Assembly: GCA_963802765.1 (NCBI GenBank)
Contig: CAWDJZ010000006.1
Span: 310,001 to 374,000 of the forward strand
Length of the DNA: 64,000 nucleotides
Direction: 5' to 3'
Origin: Gaiellasilicea sp963802765
GTDB lineage: Bacteria > Actinomycetota > Thermoleophilia > Gaiellales > Gaiellaceae
Shown here: one piece after another, positions 17,086 to 25,558 of the stretch
How positions within the stretch are numbered: the stretch's first letter is position 1
Layout: every line of letters starts with the position of its first letter
Program-made: the position numbers and the translations under genes
The notes under the pieces: generated by a model
Databases searched by the model: none
What the model saw: only the letters and a program-made list of their open reading frames with translations
Told to the model about the DNA's origin: nothing

Positions 17086-18474
17086 ATGAAGAAAGCGCGT
17101 AGCTGGAAGCTCCTGCTTCCGCTCGTCGCGCTCGCGGCCGTCGCAGCGGTCTGGGTGTCGGGCTCGTCCGCCACACCCCAGACGCATACGATCAGGGTCG
17201 CGATCATGACGGACTGCAAAGGCGCCTTCGCGTTCGGGTACGAGTTCGACATCGGCGGCGCACAGGCGGCCTTCGCGCAGTTCGCGGGCGGCAAGGTCAA
17301 GAACAAGAACAAGCCGTCGGCCGGCATGACGGGCATCAAAGTCGGAAATCACAATGTCCAGATCGTCGGGTACGGCTGCGGCGACGACACCGCCCCGACC
17401 GCCATCAAGGAGACCCGCCGGCTGATGGAGCAGCTGAAGGCGGACGTGATGGTCGGCCCGCTGTCGGGTGACGAAGCCGTGACGGTCGCGAACTATGCGA
17501 AGACGCACCCGAACAAGACGTTCGTCATCGGGACGGCGGGGTCGCAGGATCCGACCATGCAGATCGCGCCGAAGAACGTGTTCCGCTACCACGGCGACGG
17601 GGCCCAGTGGAACGCCGGCCTGGGCGAGATCGTCTACAAGAAGCTGGGGTGGCGCAGGGCCGCGATCATGATGGACGACTACAGCTTCGGCTGGACGTCC
17701 GCCGCCGGCATCATCGCGGACTTCTGCGCTGTCGGCGGACAGATCACGAAGCGGGTCTTCCCGCCGCTCAACAACACGGACTACTCGGCGTTCGTGCGGC
17801 AGCTGCCGCGCCCCGGCACGGTCGACGGCTACTTCTGGGTCATCGGCGGAACGGGGACGGCGGGCAGCCTGAAGGCGTTCGAGCAGGCCTACGGCAAGAT
17901 CGACCCGAAGCAGCACGCCGGGAACCTGTTCTTCGCCTTCCTCGGCGCCGACAAGGTCGTCGGCCCGAAGGTCGTCGGCTCGTACGTCGGCGGGTTCGGC
18001 ACCGGCCCAGGCCTCAGGACCGCACGTGCGCGGGCATACGAGGCGATCATGAAGAAGTGGTACCCGAAGCTGCCGGCCGCCGACGGCTTCGTCTACAACT
18101 ACTACAACGCCGCCTGGGCGCTCGTCCGAGCCCTGAAGGCGAACGGCGGTCAGGTGGGTGCGGCTCTGCAGCGGGCAATGCCGAAAACCAACCCGTCGGC
18201 GTACGAGGTCTCCGGCGTCGTCGCGCTCGACAGCCGCCGGCAGGCGATCCAGGACCAGTACCCGCTCCAGGTCATCAAGAATGCGGACGGCACGGTCGGC
18301 ACCAAGGTCGTCGGCTACGTGCCGAATGTCGACCAGTCGTTCGGAGGGCTCTTCAAGCCGACGAGCCCGCCGCCCGGCCGTTCTCAGCCTGCCTGCGTCA
18401 AGAAGACGCTGCCGTGGCAGGGCAAGATCCGCGAAGTCCGGAACGGTGTCGTCACGAACACGGTCATCAAGTAA
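17086..18474 (+). CDS. Liv-type ABC transporter substrate-binding protein
   Basis: 462-residue extracytoplasmic solute-binding protein (periplasmic-binding-protein type 1, LivK-like). Signal peptide at residues 1-30 (KKARSWKLLLPLVALAAVAA, no lipobox). The mature protein has the family opening TIRVAIMTDCKGAFAFGYEF and the hinge region PLSGDEAVTVANYAK. ATG start with AAAGGGAGGG ribosome site. It is longer than classical LivK (about 370), like many actinobacterial members whose ligands range from amino acids to aromatic acids, amides and urea; substrate here is unknown. Gene order H-M-K-G-F makes a complete importer. Confidence 0.9.
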   Translation: MKKARSWKLLLPLVALAAVAAVWVSGSSATPQTHTIRVAIMTDCKGAFAFGYEFDIGGAQAAFAQFAGGKVKNKNKPSAGMTGIKVGNHNVQIVGYGCGDDTAPTAIKETRRLMEQLKADVMVGPLSGDEAVTVANYAKTHPNKTFVIGTAGSQDPTMQIAPKNVFRYHGDGAQWNAGLGEIVYKKLGWRRAAIMMDDYSFGWTSAAGIIADFCAVGGQITKRVFPPLNNTDYSAFVRQLPRPGTVDGYFWVIGGTGTAGSLKAFEQAYGKIDPKQHAGNLFFAFLGADKVVGPKVVGSYVGGFGTGPGLRTARARAYEAIMKKWYPKLPAADGFVYNYYNAAWALVRALKANGGQVGAALQRAMPKTNPSAYEVSGVVALDSRRQAIQDQYPLQVIKNADGTVGTKVVGYVPNVDQSFGGLFKPTSPPPGRSQPACVKKTLPWQGKIREVRNGVVTNTVIK

Positions 18475-18476
18475 GC

Positions 18477-19265
18477 GTGACGCAGGCTCCAACCGCCGTT
18501 GAACGCGCCGCGCCGACTCTCCGCTTGCGGGGAGTCGGCCGGCGCTTCGGCGGCCTGCTCGCCGTGAGCGACGTCGACCTCGACGTCGCTCACGGCGAGC
18601 GGCGGGCCATCCTCGGCCCGAACGGCGCCGGCAAGACCACCCTCTTCAACGTCATCTCGGGAGACCTTGCCGCCTCGTCCGGCAGCGTCGAGCTCTTCGG
18701 CGAGGACGTGACGACCATGCCGCCCAGGCGGCGGACGAAGCGCGGCCTCGCGCGCACCTACCAGCAGTCCCGCATGCTCCTCGGCGTCAGCGTCGAGGAC
18801 AGCATCTACCTCTCGGCTCTCGGCGTCGGGAGCGGTCACCTGCGACCGGTGACGCTGCCGCGCATCGACCAGTCGCTTCGCGAGCGGGCGCGAGAGGCGG
18901 CCCGGCGGGCCGCGATCGACCACCGGCTCTCAGAGCTCGTCGGCAACCTCTCGCACGGCGAGCACCGGCAGGTCGCGATCGCGATGGCCCTCGCAGCGGA
19001 GCCGAAGCTGCTGATGCTCGACGAGCCGGCCTCCGGACTCTCGCGCGGCGAGCGCCAGCTCCTCACGCAGCTGCTTCTGGAGCTCGACCCGAAGATCACG
19101 CTCGTGCTGATCGAGCACGACATGGACGTCGCGCTGACGGTCGCGGAACGCGTGACGATGATGCACAACGGCAGCGTCATCGTCGAAGGCACCCCTGACG
19201 AGATCCGCGGCGACGCGCTCGTCCACGACCTCTACCTGGGCCGGCACCATCACCGCGATGAGTGA
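18477..19265 (+). CDS. livG: Liv-type ABC transporter ATP-binding protein LivG
   Basis: 262-residue ATPase energising the importer at the inner face of the membrane. Walker A GPNGAGKTT (about residue 46), family signature LSHGEHRQVAIAMAL in place of LSGGQ, Walker B LLMLDEPASGLS, and the switch His in IEHDMDV. GTG start two bases after the binding-protein stop; the end overlaps livF by 8 bases. Confidence 0.93.
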   Translation: MTQAPTAVERAAPTLRLRGVGRRFGGLLAVSDVDLDVAHGERRAILGPNGAGKTTLFNVISGDLAASSGSVELFGEDVTTMPPRRRTKRGLARTYQQSRMLLGVSVEDSIYLSALGVGSGHLRPVTLPRIDQSLRERAREAARRAAIDHRLSELVGNLSHGEHRQVAIAMALAAEPKLLMLDEPASGLSRGERQLLTQLLLELDPKITLVLIEHDMDVALTVAERVTMMHNGSVIVEGTPDEIRGDALVHDLYLGRHHHRDE

Positions 19266-19980
19266 CGTCCTGCTTCGCGTGGACGGCCTGCGCGCCTACT
19301 ACGCCAGCGCCGTCGTCCTCCACGGCGTCACCTTCTCGATGGGCAAGGAGTCCGTTGCAATCGTGGGTCGCAACGGCATGGGCAAGTCCACCCTCTGCAA
19401 CGCGCTGATGGGCTTCACGCCGCCGCGTGCGTCGGGCTCGGTGCAGTTCGAGGGGAAGGAGCTGATGGGCAAGTCTTCGCACAAGATCGCGCGGGCCGGC
19501 CTCGGCTACGTGCCGCAGGGGAGGCGCCTTTTTCCGTCCCTGTCCGTCGACGAGCACCTCACCATCGCCGCCCGCAAGCGTTCGGGAGGCTGGACGGCGC
19601 AGCGCGTCTACGAGCTCTTTCCACGGCTGGCGGTGCGCAAGCGCAACGGCGGCGCCGAGCTCTCGGGCGGCGAGCAGCAGATGCTCGCGATCGGCCGGGC
19701 GCTGCTCGGCAACCCGCGGCTGCTCATCATGGACGAGCCCTCGGAGGGGCTGGCGCCGACGATCGTCGAGGCGATGGTCGAGGCGTTCAAGGGGCTGGAG
19801 GAGGAAGGTCTCGCGATCCTGCTGATCGAGCAGAAGCTCGACGTCGCGACGTCGCTCGCGGACCGGCAGCTCGTGATGGTCGGCGGCGAGATCGCGCTCG
19901 AGACGACCGCCGCGGAGCTCGACCGGGACACCGACATGCAGCGCAGGTTTCTCGGCGTCGAGCCCGTCGCGCACGCGTGA
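19258..19980 (+). CDS. livF: Liv-type ABC transporter ATP-binding protein LivF
   Basis: 240-residue second ATPase of the importer. Walker A GRNGMGKST, Q-loop YVPQGRRLFPSL, signature LSGGEQQMLAIGRALL, Walker B LLIMDEPSEGL and switch region IEQKLDVA are all present. ATG start inside the livG gene, an overlap typical of coupled translation; its stop overlaps the start of the following lipoprotein gene (GTGA), which is thus in the same operon. Confidence 0.93.
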   Translation: MSDVLLRVDGLRAYYASAVVLHGVTFSMGKESVAIVGRNGMGKSTLCNALMGFTPPRASGSVQFEGKELMGKSSHKIARAGLGYVPQGRRLFPSLSVDEHLTIAARKRSGGWTAQRVYELFPRLAVRKRNGGAELSGGEQQMLAIGRALLGNPRLLIMDEPSEGLAPTIVEAMVEAFKGLEEEGLAILLIEQKLDVATSLADRQLVMVGGEIALETTAAELDRDTDMQRRFLGVEPVAHA

Positions 19981-20870
19981 GGGCGCTCCGCGCGCTCCTG
20001 CCGCTCGGTGCGGCGCTGCTGCTCGCCGCCTGCGGAGGTTCCGAGGAGGCGGATCCGGACCTCGTCGTCGTCAGTACACGCGACGGGGACTACGCGCTTT
20101 TCACCGTGAGCACGAGCGGCGGCGGCGAGCAGCGGCTGACGGACGCCGACGTCGATCCCTCCACGCCGGAGGGCCTCTTCTTCCAGACCGACCCCGCCTG
20201 GTCGCCGGACGGCGGGACGATCGCGTTCGCAAGCGCGCGGGCCGGGACATTCGACCTGTACACGATGGACGCGGACGGGAGCGGCACGCGGCGGCTGACC
20301 GCGACCTCCGAGAACGACCGTCAGCCGACCTGGTCGCCGGACGGCGCGCGGATCGCCTTCGCGCGCGGCGCGACGGCGCACCTCTTCGTCGTCGACGTCG
20401 ACGGCTCCGGCGCCCGCCGCGTCACGAACGACCAGAGCGAGGAGACGGATCCCGCGTGGTCGCCGGACGGCCGCTGGATCGCGTACGCGCGTAGACCCGG
20501 GGGCACGAGCGTCCGTGAGCTCTGGCTCGTCCGCCCGGACGGCTCGCAGCGGCGCCGGCTGACGTCGCTCGGCGGCGTGGCCGAGGGGCCGTCGTGGTCT
20601 CCGGACGGACGCCGGCTCGCCTTCACCGCGATCGTCGGCGAGCGGCTCGCCATCTACACGATCAGGGCGGACGGCAAGAACGCGCGTCCCGTCGCCACGG
20701 GCGCGTTCGAGCCTGCCTGGTCGCCGGACGGCAAGACGATCGCCTTCTCGAAGGACGGCGCGATCTTCGCGCTCGAGATCGCGACCGGCGAGGAGCGCCG
20801 GCTCACCGACGCCGAGAACAACGACTCGAACCCGACCTGGCGCCCCGGCTCCGGCGCCGAGTCGGACTAG
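19977..20870 (+). CDS. TolB-like PD40 beta-propeller lipoprotein
   Basis: 297-residue exported protein. Lipoprotein signal ALLPLGAALLLAAC with the lipobox Cys at about residue 19, then five to six TolB/PD40 repeats recognisable by the recurring motif WSPDGxxIAFA (for example DPAWSPDGGTIAFAS, QPTWSPDGARIAFAR, EPAWSPDGKTIAFSK). It should fold as a beta-propeller on the outside of the membrane, possibly binding peptide or polysaccharide. GTG start overlaps the livF stop. Its 3' end overlaps the convergent gene by 4 bases. A direct link to the transporter is unproven. Confidence 0.85.
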   Translation: MRALRALLPLGAALLLAACGGSEEADPDLVVVSTRDGDYALFTVSTSGGGEQRLTDADVDPSTPEGLFFQTDPAWSPDGGTIAFASARAGTFDLYTMDADGSGTRRLTATSENDRQPTWSPDGARIAFARGATAHLFVVDVDGSGARRVTNDQSEETDPAWSPDGRWIAYARRPGGTSVRELWLVRPDGSQRRRLTSLGGVAEGPSWSPDGRRLAFTAIVGERLAIYTIRADGKNARPVATGAFEPAWSPDGKTIAFSKDGAIFALEIATGEERRLTDAENNDSNPTWRPGSGAESD

Positions 20871-21730
20871 GGCGCCGGGAGCCCGAGATCGGCCGGACGT
20901 TCGTCGCCGCGGCCCTCGACGAGGTCGGGCGCCTGCTCGGCCAGCAGGCGGAGAACGAGCGCGGCCCGCCGCACGCGCTCCCGGCCGAGCTTGACCGCGA
21001 CGTCCCGGAGGTGGAGGCCGGCCGGGTAGATGTTGGGCGCGTTGCGAATGCCGAGCTTCACGTACATCGGCGCCGCGGCGCGGATCATCGCCGGAACTTC
21101 GTAGAAGCGCACGAACCCGCCCTGGTCGTCGGGCACCTCGACGTACACGTCGAGCGGCGTCGAGCAGGCCGCGCGGATCTCGCCGAGCTCGGCCGGCGAG
21201 AGGTCGGTGGAGACGTTGATAGTGGACGCGCCGAGCTCCTCGAGCGCCCGCGCCGTCGGCGGATTGGCACAGGGCAGTAGGACCGATGTCTTGAGGACGA
21301 GCGTCTCGGGCAGGTCGCCCTCGCGCTTGAGCCGCCCGAGCGTCGCCAGGACGCCCGCGTCGGCGACGAGCACCGAGCGGATGCCGAGGGCGACCGCGCG
21401 GCGGGCCTCGGCGACCGACCAGTCGACGGCTGCCTGCCCGCGCGCGACGCCGCCGACGGCGCCGGTCGCGAACGACTGGCCGCCCGCGTCCCAGGCGCCG
21501 CGCGGGCCGAGGAAGAGCGAGACCTCGACGCCGCGCTCGGCCCCGAGCGCCGCCATCTCCTCGATCTCCGCGTCGGTCAGCATCATCACGCCGGAACCCT
21601 GGGAGACCCGCCGCACGGGCACCTCCCGCGCGTCGGCCTCCTCGAGGACCGCGCGCAGGACTTCGGGCCCCTCGACGGAGGGAATCTCGATCCGGTATCG
21701 CAGGCCGTCGGCGAAACGCGCGTCGCTCAC
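20867..21730 (-). CDS. Uncharacterised TIM-barrel-like protein (U32 peptidase-like)
   Basis: 287 residues without a signal peptide. Repeated beta-strand/Gly patterns (SVLVADAGVLATLGRLK, STINVSTDLSPAELGEIRA, MYVKLGIRNAPNIYPAGLHL) suggest a TIM barrel, and the wording of the middle region recalls U32-family proteins, though their Cys cluster is not seen. GTG start with a weak AGGGGC site. Convergent with the lipoprotein gene and divergent from the FAH hydrolase 37 bases away. I do not recognise its function. Confidence 0.65.
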   Translation of the reverse strand: MSDARFADGLRYRIEIPSVEGPEVLRAVLEEADAREVPVRRVSQGSGVMMLTDAEIEEMAALGAERGVEVSLFLGPRGAWDAGGQSFATGAVGGVARGQAAVDWSVAEARRAVALGIRSVLVADAGVLATLGRLKREGDLPETLVLKTSVLLPCANPPTARALEELGASTINVSTDLSPAELGEIRAACSTPLDVYVEVPDDQGGFVRFYEVPAMIRAAAPMYVKLGIRNAPNIYPAGLHLRDVAVKLGRERVRRAALVLRLLAEQAPDLVEGRGDERPADLGLPAP

Positions 21731-21767
21731 GCCCCTACCCTCTCATTCGGGCAATTAGGGTTGCACG

Positions 21768-22415
21768 GTGCTGCCGATCGACCGTCCCGGCAAGATCATC
21801 TGCGTCGGGCTCAACTACCGCGACCACGCCGAGGAGCAGGGTGTCGAGCTCCCGGAAGAGCCGCTGCTGTTCGCGAAGTGGCCGAACGCCCTGATCGGGC
21901 CAGGCGAGCCGATCGTGATCCCGCCGGCCGTGACGCGATGCGACTACGAGGCCGAGCTTGGCGTCGTCATCGGGACGAGGGCGAAGACGGTGTCGAAGGA
22001 AAGCGCGTTCGAGGCCGTGCGCGGCTACGTGTGCGCGAACGACGTCAGCGCGCGCGACCTCCAGTTCAAGGACGGCCAGTGGTCGCGCGGCAAGTCGCCG
22101 GACACCTTCTGCCCGGTCGGCGAGCTGACGCCTGCCGCGGACGTCCCGAATCCGCACGAGCTCCGCATCCGCGCGATCGTGAGCGGCGAGGTCCTCCAGG
22201 ACTCGACGACAGCGAATCTCATCTTCGGCATCGACGAGATCATCAGCCACGCGTCGAAGACCATGACCCTCGAGCCGGGCGACCTGATCCTCACCGGCAC
22301 GCCGGCTGGCGTAGGCGTCTTTCGCGACCCGCAGCGGCTGCTGCAGCCCGGGGACGAGGTGACGATCGAGATCGAGCGCGTCGGCTCGCTGACGAACCCC
22401 GTCGTCGCCGGTTGA
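21768..22415 (+). CDS. Fumarylacetoacetate hydrolase-family protein
   Basis: 215-residue FAH-fold enzyme, a length typical of acylpyruvate hydrolases and 2-keto-3-deoxy sugar acid hydrolases. Metal-binding acidic residues are in CDYEAELGVVIG (two Glu of the E-x-E motif) and CANDVSARDLQFKDGQW (Asp). ILTGTPAGVGVF and the ending LTNPVV are characteristic. GTG start at 21768. It probably cleaves a beta-diketo or 2,4-diketo acid to pyruvate plus an acid, fitting the sugar acid genes on its right, but the substrate is inferred. Its 3' end abuts a truncated epimerase remnant on the other strand. Confidence 0.88.
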   Translation: MLPIDRPGKIICVGLNYRDHAEEQGVELPEEPLLFAKWPNALIGPGEPIVIPPAVTRCDYEAELGVVIGTRAKTVSKESAFEAVRGYVCANDVSARDLQFKDGQWSRGKSPDTFCPVGELTPAADVPNPHELRIRAIVSGEVLQDSTTANLIFGIDEIISHASKTMTLEPGDLILTGTPAGVGVFRDPQRLLQPGDEVTIEIERVGSLTNPVVAG

Positions 22416-22521
22416 ACCCGAGGTCGTAGCCGACCGGCTCCTGGCCCTCGTCCAGCAGCGCCTTGAGCGTCCAGGCGCCGAGGCAGCCGAGGGCGCCGGT
22501 GACGAGCGTCCGCTCAGGCAA
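22408..22521 (-). pseudogene. N-terminal remnant of an NAD-dependent epimerase/dehydratase
   Basis: A TTG at 22521, overlapping the ALDH stop, opens a frame encoding TLVTGALGCLGAWTLKALLD, an unmistakable Rossmann GxxGxxG nucleotide-binding start as in extended SDR epimerases. After about 35 residues (GYDLG) the frame runs into the antisense of the FAH hydrolase gene and loses all coding character. Normal epimerases have about 300 residues, so roughly 90 per cent is missing. This looks like a deletion or rearrangement junction at about 22410-22416. Confidence 0.65.
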
Positions 22522-23974
22522 GCGGCGCGTCCTGGTAGACGGTGACCGTCTCGGTGTAGAACTCGAGCGCGGCGCGACCCTGCTCGTGCGGCCCCCAGCC
22601 GGACTCCTTGACGCCGCCGAATGGGACGTGCACGTCGGCGCCCGCGGTCTGCGAGTTGACGTGGACGATCCCGGCGCCGATCTCCTCGGTGAACCGCTGC
22701 ACCGCGTGCAGGTCGCGGGTGAAGATCGCGGCGGAGAGGCCGAAGCGGACTGCGTTCGCGCGCTCGATCGCCTCGTCGAAGGTGTCGAAGCGGTAGAGCG
22801 ACGCGACCGGCCCGAACACCTCCTCGCAGGAGAGCTCGGCGTCGTCGGGGAGCCCCTCGACGAGCGTCGGCGCGATCAGGTAGCCGTCGTCGTCCGCGCG
22901 CTCGCCGCCCGCGAGCACGGTTCCGTCGCTGCGCGCGCGGTCGATCGCCGCCAGGACGTCTTCCAGCGCGCCCTCGTTGACGACCGGCCCGACCTCGACG
23001 TCGGGATCGGCGGGATCGCCGACCTTGCCCGCCGCCATCCGGGCGAGCACGCGCTCCCGGAAGTCGTCGTAGACGCCGTCCTGGACGAGGATGCGCCGCG
23101 TCGCCGTGCACTTCTGGCCGGCCGACCAGAACGCGCCGGCGTACGCGGCGTCGACGGCCCGGTCGAGCTCCGCGTCGGCCATCACAACGAGCGGGTTCTG
23201 GCCGCCGAGCTCAAGCTGCACGCGGCAGTTGCGCGCCGTCGCCTCGTCCCGGACCGCGCGGCCGACCGGCACCGAGCCGGTGAACGAGATCGCGCGCACG
23301 TCCTCGCTCCGGACGAGCTCGGCGCCGACCTTCGAGCCCGCGCCCGTCAGGACGTTCAGCACGCCGGGCGGCAGCCCGGCCTCCGCGAAGCACTCCGCGA
23401 CGTGCAGCCCGGTCCGCGGCGCTTCGTAGCCGAGCTTGAGCACGACGGTGTTGCCGTAGATCAGCGCGGGTGCGAGCTTCCAGACCGGGATCGCGATCGG
23501 GAAGTTCCAGGGCGTGATCAGCGCGACGACGCCCAGCGGCCGGCGCAGCGTGTAGAGGCGCTGGTTCGGCACGGACGGCGCGTAGAGCTCGCCCACCGGG
23601 CGCCAGGCCTCGCCGCCGGCGAAGCGCAGGATGGTCGCGGCGCGCATCGCCTCGAGGCGGGACTCCCGCACCGGCTTGCCCATCTCCGCCGTCATGTCCT
23701 GCGCGATCCGCTCGGCCCGCGCCTCGATCGCGTCGGCGGCCCTGGTGAAGAAGGCGGCCCGCTGCGCGGGCGGCAGCGCCGCCCACGCCGGGAACGCCCC
23801 GGCGGCGGCTTCCACGGCCTCACGCCCGTCGGCCGCGTCCGAGGCTGGATAGACGCCCGTCACGACCGACGGGCGCCACGGGCTCCGCTTCTCGTAGCTC
23901 TCGCCGCCCGCGCTCTCGCGCCATTCGCCGCCGACGTAGTTCCTCGCCGGCGATCCGGTGAGCGTGTCAGACAT
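22514..23974 (-). CDS. Aldehyde dehydrogenase, likely alpha-ketoglutaric semialdehyde dehydrogenase type
   Basis: 486-residue NAD(P)-dependent aldehyde dehydrogenase of normal length. The cofactor segment ITPWNFPIAIPVWKLAPAL, the general base in VQLELGGQNPLVVM (Glu about residue 255), the nucleophile Cys in AGQKCTATRRI (about residue 289) and the C-terminal PFGGVKESGWGPHEQG are present. ATG start; it overlaps by 8 bases the FAH-type dehydratase gene upstream, whose expected product (2,5-dioxopentanoate) is the substrate of alpha-ketoglutaric semialdehyde dehydrogenases. That specific assignment rests on context. Confidence 0.88.
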   Translation of the reverse strand: MSDTLTGSPARNYVGGEWRESAGGESYEKRSPWRPSVVTGVYPASDAADGREAVEAAAGAFPAWAALPPAQRAAFFTRAADAIEARAERIAQDMTAEMGKPVRESRLEAMRAATILRFAGGEAWRPVGELYAPSVPNQRLYTLRRPLGVVALITPWNFPIAIPVWKLAPALIYGNTVVLKLGYEAPRTGLHVAECFAEAGLPPGVLNVLTGAGSKVGAELVRSEDVRAISFTGSVPVGRAVRDEATARNCRVQLELGGQNPLVVMADAELDRAVDAAYAGAFWSAGQKCTATRRILVQDGVYDDFRERVLARMAAGKVGDPADPDVEVGPVVNEGALEDVLAAIDRARSDGTVLAGGERADDDGYLIAPTLVEGLPDDAELSCEEVFGPVASLYRFDTFDEAIERANAVRFGLSAAIFTRDLHAVQRFTEEIGAGIVHVNSQTAGADVHVPFGGVKESGWGPHEQGRAALEFYTETVTVYQDAPLA

Positions 23975-24791
23975 GGGCGAGGCTCCTTTCGGCGATGTTC
24001 GAGGCGAGGACGACCGGGTTGGCGAGGATGCCGATGCCCGGCACCTCGATCTCGACGACGTGCCCGGGCTCGAGGGTGAAGTCGTCGGGCGGGACGAGCC
24101 CGGTCCCGGTCAGGAGGACGCTGCCGGGCGGGACCGGGTTCTCGCGCAGCAGGAAGGCGACGAGGTCGGCGAACGTCCGCTTCATGCGCGCGGTCGAGGT
24201 CTCGCCGCGGAAGAGCTCCTCCCCCGTCTCCGCGAGGATGCGCATTCGCAGCTCGAACGGCCCGGCGGCGGGCGGGGAGAGGACGGCCGGCCCCAGCGCG
24301 CAGGCGCCCGCGTAGACCTTCGCCTGCGGCAGGTAGAGCGGGTTCGCGCCCTCGATCTCCCGCGACGAGACGTCGTTGCCGATCGTGACGCCGGCGATCT
24401 CGCCGTCGAGGCCGACGACGAGCCCGATCTCCGGCTCGGGGACGTTCCAGGACGAGTCCGAGCGAATGCCGATCGGCTCCCCCGGTCCGACCGTGCGCCG
24501 GCAGCCGGCGTCCTTGAGGAAGAGCTCCGGCCGCTCGGCCTCGTAGACGAGCGTGTAGACGTCGCGCACCGCGCTCTCCTCGACGCGCGCGTCGCGCGAG
24601 CGCTCGTACGTGACGCCCGCGCACCAGACCTCGGGCGGATCGAGCGGGCGGAGGAGCCCGTAGGGCGCGGGCAGCGTCAGCCGGTCCGGGTCGACGGGCT
24701 CGATCCGGCCGCTGCGCTCGGCGTGCACCACCCCGTCCTCGACGACGCCGTTCTCGAAGCCGTTCGGCCCGCGCAGCCTGATCGTCAACAT
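23967..24791 (-). CDS. FAH-fold 2-keto-3-deoxy sugar acid dehydratase-like protein (KdaD/AraD1 type)
   Basis: 274 residues. The sequence TYERSRDARVEES, then VYEAERPELFLKDAG, then GIRSDSSWNVPEPEIGLVV matches the branch of the FAH family that includes archaeal 2-keto-3-deoxy-D-arabinonate dehydratase and AraD1 proteins, which make 2,5-dioxopentanoate rather than cleaving a C-C bond. Metal ligands lie in VPEPEIGLVV and GNDVSSREIEG. ATG start overlaps the SDR stop (TGATG); its end overlaps the aldehyde dehydrogenase start. Gene order SDR, dehydratase, dehydrogenase is that of oxidative (Weimberg-like) pentose degradation. Family match from memory; moderate certainty. Confidence 0.78.
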   Translation of the reverse strand: MLTIRLRGPNGFENGVVEDGVVHAERSGRIEPVDPDRLTLPAPYGLLRPLDPPEVWCAGVTYERSRDARVEESAVRDVYTLVYEAERPELFLKDAGCRRTVGPGEPIGIRSDSSWNVPEPEIGLVVGLDGEIAGVTIGNDVSSREIEGANPLYLPQAKVYAGACALGPAVLSPPAAGPFELRMRILAETGEELFRGETSTARMKRTFADLVAFLLRENPVPPGSVLLTGTGLVPPDDFTLEPGHVVEIEVPGIGILANPVVLASNIAERSLAHV

Positions 24792-25525
24792 CAATAGACC
24801 GCCCGGCCGCCGGAGATGTCGTACGTCGCGCCCGTCGAGAACGAGCACTCCTCGCTCGCGAGCCAGCAGATCAGCGCGGCGACCTCCTCCGGCCTGCCCA
24901 TCCGCCCCATCGGGATCCGCTCGACCATGTAGTCGATGTGCGACTGCGCGAGCCCGTCGAGGATCGGAGTCTCGACCACGGCCGGGGCGATGCAGTTGAC
25001 GAGCACGCCAGTGCGGGCCAAGTCCTTGCCCATCGCCTTCGTGAGCGCGATCACCGCCGCCTTCGAGGCCGAGTACGCGGCCGCCATCGGGTTGCCCTCC
25101 TTGCCGGCCATCGAGGCGAGGTTGACGATGCGGCCGTAGCCGCGCTCCGCCATGCCCCGTCCGGCGGCGCGGTTGCAGTAGAAGACGCCGTCGGCGTTGA
25201 TCGCGAGCACCCGCCGCCATTCGTCGTCCGGGATCTCGAGGCTCGGCAGCGACCGCCCGGGGATGCCGGCTGCGCAGACGAGGACGTCGATCGGACCGAG
25301 CTCGGCCTCGACGCGCTCCACCGCGGCGTCGACGTCGGCCGAGCTGGAGACGTCGCCGGCCACGGCGAGGACACCGTCGCCCGGCTCCGCGTTCAGGTCG
25401 AGCGTTGCGACCTGCGCGCCTTCCGCGAGGAGCCGGCGGGCTGCAGCCGCGCCGATCCCGCTCGCCCCGCCCGTGACGAGTGCGACCCGCCCGGAGAATC
25501 GATTATCGTTGACCTGGTTGCCCAC
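24791..25525 (-). CDS. Short-chain dehydrogenase/reductase, probable sugar dehydrogenase
   Basis: 244-residue classical SDR. Cofactor motif VTGGASGIGAAAARRLL at residues 14-30, an acidic residue after the second strand (ATLDLN) favouring NAD, CAAGIPG, catalytic Ser in IVNLASMAG and the YSASKAA catalytic Tyr/Lys. GTG at 25525 is the start that places the motif at the usual distance. It heads a minus-strand operon with a KdaD-like dehydratase and an aldehyde dehydrogenase, so oxidation of a pentose or of a deoxy sugar acid is plausible. It is divergent from the diol dehydratase genes 33 bases away. Confidence 0.85.
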   Translation of the reverse strand: MGNQVNDNRFSGRVALVTGGASGIGAAAARRLLAEGAQVATLDLNAEPGDGVLAVAGDVSSSADVDAAVERVEAELGPIDVLVCAAGIPGRSLPSLEIPDDEWRRVLAINADGVFYCNRAAGRGMAERGYGRIVNLASMAGKEGNPMAAAYSASKAAVIALTKAMGKDLARTGVLVNCIAPAVVETPILDGLAQSHIDYMVERIPMGRMGRPEEVAALICWLASEECSFSTGATYDISGGRAVY

Positions 25526-25558
25526 GGCTGCAGCGCCAAGCCTAAAGCCTCCCCGCCG

